The notes below the pieces were generated by a model. That model had not been told where the DNA came from. It saw nothing but the letters and a program-made list of their open reading frames with translations, and ran no database searches. 64,000 bases of DNA from Fidelibacterota bacterium (GTDB taxonomy: Bacteria > Marinisomatota > Marinisomatia > Marinisomatales > S15-B10). Position numbers and translations under genes: made by a program. Each line of letters opens with the position of its first letter. Positions within the stretch are counted from its first letter, which is position 1. Location: contig PAYY01000005.1 in the NCBI GenBank assembly GCA_002715465.1, positions 9,226 through 73,225 on the forward strand, read 5' to 3'. This document shows positions 61,272 through 64,000 of the stretch, piece by piece.

Positions 61272-63827
61272 TTATTTTCGCCTGAACATTCTGCTATTAC
61301 TGTCTCCACCGCTTAATATGTAAGCAATCAAATCAAATACTTCATCTTCTTTAAGCATTGACAATAATCCTGATGGCATTGGAGATAAAAGTGACATTTG
61401 AATATCTAGTACCTTGTTCCTATCAATACTGACAACATTATTTGGATTAAACATGTCAATGTTAACCATAACATCATTGTGATTTAAATTAACTATAAGG
61501 CCAGTTATAATCTTTCCATCGTCCATAGTAATATCAGCCGGAGCATATTGATCGCTCATAACTTTACTTGGATTAATAATATTATCTAATAAATCATGGG
61601 CTGAAAATCTTCCAACTGAGCTAGTAAGATCTGGACCTGTCATACCACCCTCATTATTAAACCTATGACAAGAAAAACAACCCGCAACAGAGAACATTTT
61701 ACGTCCTTTTTCAAAATCTCTATTTTTTAATTTCTTTCCAATCTTTCTACTTAGTTCATTTACAGTCCATTCTTTTACATATTCACGCTCAATCATGTCT
61801 TGAGCCATCAATTCAAATGGAGATTCAGCTACAAGATCCTTTTCAAGGATAGCATCAACCATTGGTCTTTTATCCTTCGGAACACTACCGAGTGCATCAT
61901 TGAGGATTAATTCAATAAACTTTTCAAAACTTGCCCCACCTTTATAAACCTTGGCGCGATTAAACCATTCAAAATACTCAATTCTTAGTTCATCTGTCCA
62001 ACCGTTCTCTATAAATCTAAGAGATCTAGCAAATTCTATCTGTTCTTCTTGAGTAGCAGAATTCCGTAATAAGGTCATCGTTTTTTTTACAGTAAAAGGA
62101 GACTCAAGATAACAAAGTGTTTCAGCCAGAAGCCAATTCTTCGGGAATGATTCAGATGGAAATAAATCCTCAAGTTTTGTTATTATCTTTTGAGATAAGA
62201 TTGGTTCTGGTTTGCCAAACCGACTAAAAATAATTTGGAAAGTCCTCAGAAATGTCAATTCACTATCATCGTCTAATCGATTTATATCAATTTCTAAAAG
62301 TGATTCAATCAAATCCTCCCTCAAAGCTAAGTCAATAGGCAAATCAGTAATTTTTCGTTGAACTGAATCAATTCCGCCAACCTTAGCTAAAGCTAAAAGT
62401 GCTTCAACCCGTATCTTAGGATTCCTTTCAGATAGTCCTTTATTTCCCCATTCTTCTATAGGCTGATGCATTATTGCAGTTCTAGCTGCCCACCGAATAA
62501 ACCGATCTTTATGGTCCAAATGATTCCAAGCTTTATTTATAGCTCTACGATCAATTTTTCCGTGATAACTCTCTAATTGTTTTCTAAGACGAACAATATT
62601 TTTATCTCGGACTCTAGTTTCTTTAGATAAAGAAGTATCAGAACCTGTATAAGTAATCCGATAAAGACCAGATTGAACTTTCCTTCCGCCTATTGCAAAA
62701 TACATTGCTCCATCTTTTGGGTGTATAATAACATCAGTTACAGGAAGAGGTGCCCCTGATAAAAACAATTCACTGGTCCCAGTATATGTTGATCCTTGCT
62801 CTTCAAGATGAACGGCATAGATCTTCCCCCAACTCCAATCAAGAATAAATAATGCTTCTCTGTATTTAGGTGGAAATTTTGCATCATAACCAAATGTAAC
62901 CCCTGTTGGTGAACCAGGCCCAATATTGACAACTGGCGGAAGGTTGTCAGCATAAAATTCCGGTCGTTTTCCAGCCCCATTCCGCCATCCCCAGGTTGAC
63001 CCACTGGTCACATGAACAACTCTTGTTGGGCGGTACCAAGGAGTATTAAAATCCCATTCCATATCAGCATCATAAGTAAAGAGTTCCCCGGATCTATTGA
63101 AAGCTCCATCATAAATATTCCGAAAACCTGTACTTATTATTTCCCAGTTTTCTCCATCAGGAGAAATTTTATATATTATTCCACCAGGAGCAAATCTATC
63201 AACATTATGTCCTCTACCATCAGGTATTCTTGGTAAGAGATGGTCCTCACCCCAATGCATTGGGACTCTAGAACTATTAACGTTTGTTAAGTCAGCATTA
63301 TTCCCAGTAATCATATATATTGATTTTTTATCAGGAGATAATAAAAGTGCATGTACACCATGGTCATACTTAGAAATCATTTTCCTCAAAAATTCTACTT
63401 TATCTAATTCTCCATCACCATCAGTATCTGTAATTCTGTATAAGCCACTATCCATTATAAAATCATAATCATTAACAGCTACATATAAGGCATCAAATGC
63501 CCATAGCATTCCATTAGCAGCTCGAATATCCACAGGTATCTTTTTAATAGAAGATGAATCAAGTGGCTTCCCTAATTCGGGAGGGTCAAATTTGTATAGC
63601 CCACCATACTGATCGCTGGCAATAATTCTACCTAAATCATCTATGCATAATGCCACCCATGAACCCTGTTGATCTGATGGAACTGAATAAAGTAATTCTA
63701 CCTCAAATCCATCAGGAGCATTAATAAGATTAACAGGAGTAGCAATATTTTGATTTTCTAATGAAATAGATTCATTTTGCGCAATAAGAAAATTGATAAA
63801 AAGAAAAGATGCTAAATAGATTTTCAT
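61272..63827 (-). CDS. Secreted propeller/HEAT/cytochrome c protein (PVC-type heme-binding)
   Basis: 851 aa from ATG at 63827, which directly precedes a signal peptide (MKIYLASFLFINFLIAQN); an earlier ATG at 63875 would put 16 extra residues before it. About residues 30-400 form a glucose/sorbosone-dehydrogenase-like beta-propeller (SGLYRITDTDGDGELDKVEF, GHNVDRFAPGGIIYKISPDG, GSPTGVTFGYDAKFPPKYRE). About 410-640 are HEAT-like helices (WNHLDHKDRFIRWAARTAI). The C-terminus has one heme c motif, CFSCH, in GRKMFSVAGCFSCHRFNNEGG, and a beta part with PADITMDDGKIITGLI. The layout is common in Planctomycetes and other marine bacteria. The substrate is likely a sugar or alcohol. Confidence 0.88.
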   Translation of the reverse strand: MKIYLASFLFINFLIAQNESISLENQNIATPVNLINAPDGFEVELLYSVPSDQQGSWVALCIDDLGRIIASDQYGGLYKFDPPELGKPLDSSSIKKIPVDIRAANGMLWAFDALYVAVNDYDFIMDSGLYRITDTDGDGELDKVEFLRKMISKYDHGVHALLLSPDKKSIYMITGNNADLTNVNSSRVPMHWGEDHLLPRIPDGRGHNVDRFAPGGIIYKISPDGENWEIISTGFRNIYDGAFNRSGELFTYDADMEWDFNTPWYRPTRVVHVTSGSTWGWRNGAGKRPEFYADNLPPVVNIGPGSPTGVTFGYDAKFPPKYREALFILDWSWGKIYAVHLEEQGSTYTGTSELFLSGAPLPVTDVIIHPKDGAMYFAIGGRKVQSGLYRITYTGSDTSLSKETRVRDKNIVRLRKQLESYHGKIDRRAINKAWNHLDHKDRFIRWAARTAIMHQPIEEWGNKGLSERNPKIRVEALLALAKVGGIDSVQRKITDLPIDLALREDLIESLLEIDINRLDDDSELTFLRTFQIIFSRFGKPEPILSQKIITKLEDLFPSESFPKNWLLAETLCYLESPFTVKKTMTLLRNSATQEEQIEFARSLRFIENGWTDELRIEYFEWFNRAKVYKGGASFEKFIELILNDALGSVPKDKRPMVDAILEKDLVAESPFELMAQDMIEREYVKEWTVNELSRKIGKKLKNRDFEKGRKMFSVAGCFSCHRFNNEGGMTGPDLTSSVGRFSAHDLLDNIINPSKVMSDQYAPADITMDDGKIITGLIVNLNHNDVMVNIDMFNPNNVVSIDRNKVLDIQMSLLSPMPSGLLSMLKEDEVFDLIAYILSGGDSNSRMFRRK

Positions 63828-64000
63828 GCTGGAATTATTAGAAGATTGAATCATTGTAATACATGGTTTAATCAATTACATGCGTCGGGATCATTTTTGA
63901 AAAAATACGGCTTATAGTTTGAATTAGAGGGATCCATACAGCCAACTAGGTCAACTATTTCAATTTTCCTAAAATGAGTATTATGAGTTTCCGCCTGTAG

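Noticed and set aside
1..64000. CRISPR arrays, prophage, insertion sequences, defence islands
   Set aside because: No regularly spaced repeats, transposase, integrase, phage structural or cas genes were seen; genes are housekeeping and tightly packed.
63828..64000. Start of another gene at the right edge
   Set aside because: Short frames near 63.97 kb stop within a few codons; nothing coding can be supported.

Overview
The window looks like a chromosomal segment of an uncultured, AT-rich, Gram-negative marine bacterium of the FCB group, most likely Candidatus Marinimicrobia (SAR406). This is inferred from gene content and style, not from a marker search. The outer membrane is shown by a KDO transferase, a family 9 glycosyltransferase, an LptE-like lipoprotein and a FecR/beta-barrel protein. 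A type IX (Por) sorting domain ends the 17.1-18.6 kb protein. Nearly all genes are on the minus strand. The plus strand holds only rpsT, tRNA-Leu, a putative small RNA, a methyltransferase and a two-gene cassette at 59.3-61.3 kb. There is no sign of prophage, insertion sequence, CRISPR array or plasmid.

Layout. 1-8.7 kb: translation/RNA block pnp (cut by the window edge), rpsO, ribF, truB, rbfA, infB, nusA, rimP. 8.9-14.8 kb: TPR membrane protein, tRNA-Arg, gpsA, tRNA-Leu, a long non-coding stretch with a candidate small RNA, then small envelope proteins of unknown function. 14.9-25 kb: lepB, rnhB fused to a degenerate YraN-like domain, a Por-secreted beta-propeller, nadE, a LOG-like protein, asnS, lptE, a sigma-54 activator, galE. 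25-34 kb: uvrB, a CDP-alcohol phosphotransferase, a fused double ABC ATPase, kdtA, a heptosyltransferase-like gene, a polyprenyl synthase, tatC, a Crp/Fnr regulator. 34-44 kb: rpsT, guaB, a DinG-type exonuclease-helicase, geranylgeranyl-reductase-like flavoprotein with an overlapping small ferredoxin, an integral membrane protein, an NSS transporter, a DUF5683-like protein, a lipid kinase, ridA. 44-54.3 kb: alaS, recX, recA, thpR, cinA, pgpA, pgsA, recR, ybaB, dnaX, mostly overlapping by a few bases. 54.4-64 kb: methyltransferase, a paralogue of the 12.1 kb coiled-coil protein, a selenoprotein of the SelW/Rdx family read through an in-frame TGA, a FecR-beta-barrel fusion, an alpha-oxoamine-synthase-like enzyme with an acetoacetate-decarboxylase-like partner, and a large propeller/HEAT/cytochrome c protein.

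The observations I consider most worth following are: the TGA-containing SelW-like gene with a SECIS-like hairpin (56308-56538); the RNase HII-YraN fusion whose YraN half has lost its catalytic residues; the asymmetric double ABC ATPase with exactly one intact composite site; the unlisted ferredoxin overlapping the GGR-type reductase; the unassigned structured RNA at 11.45-11.53 kb; and a two-member family of small proteins ending in a conserved EMSxWEKxLEA motif.
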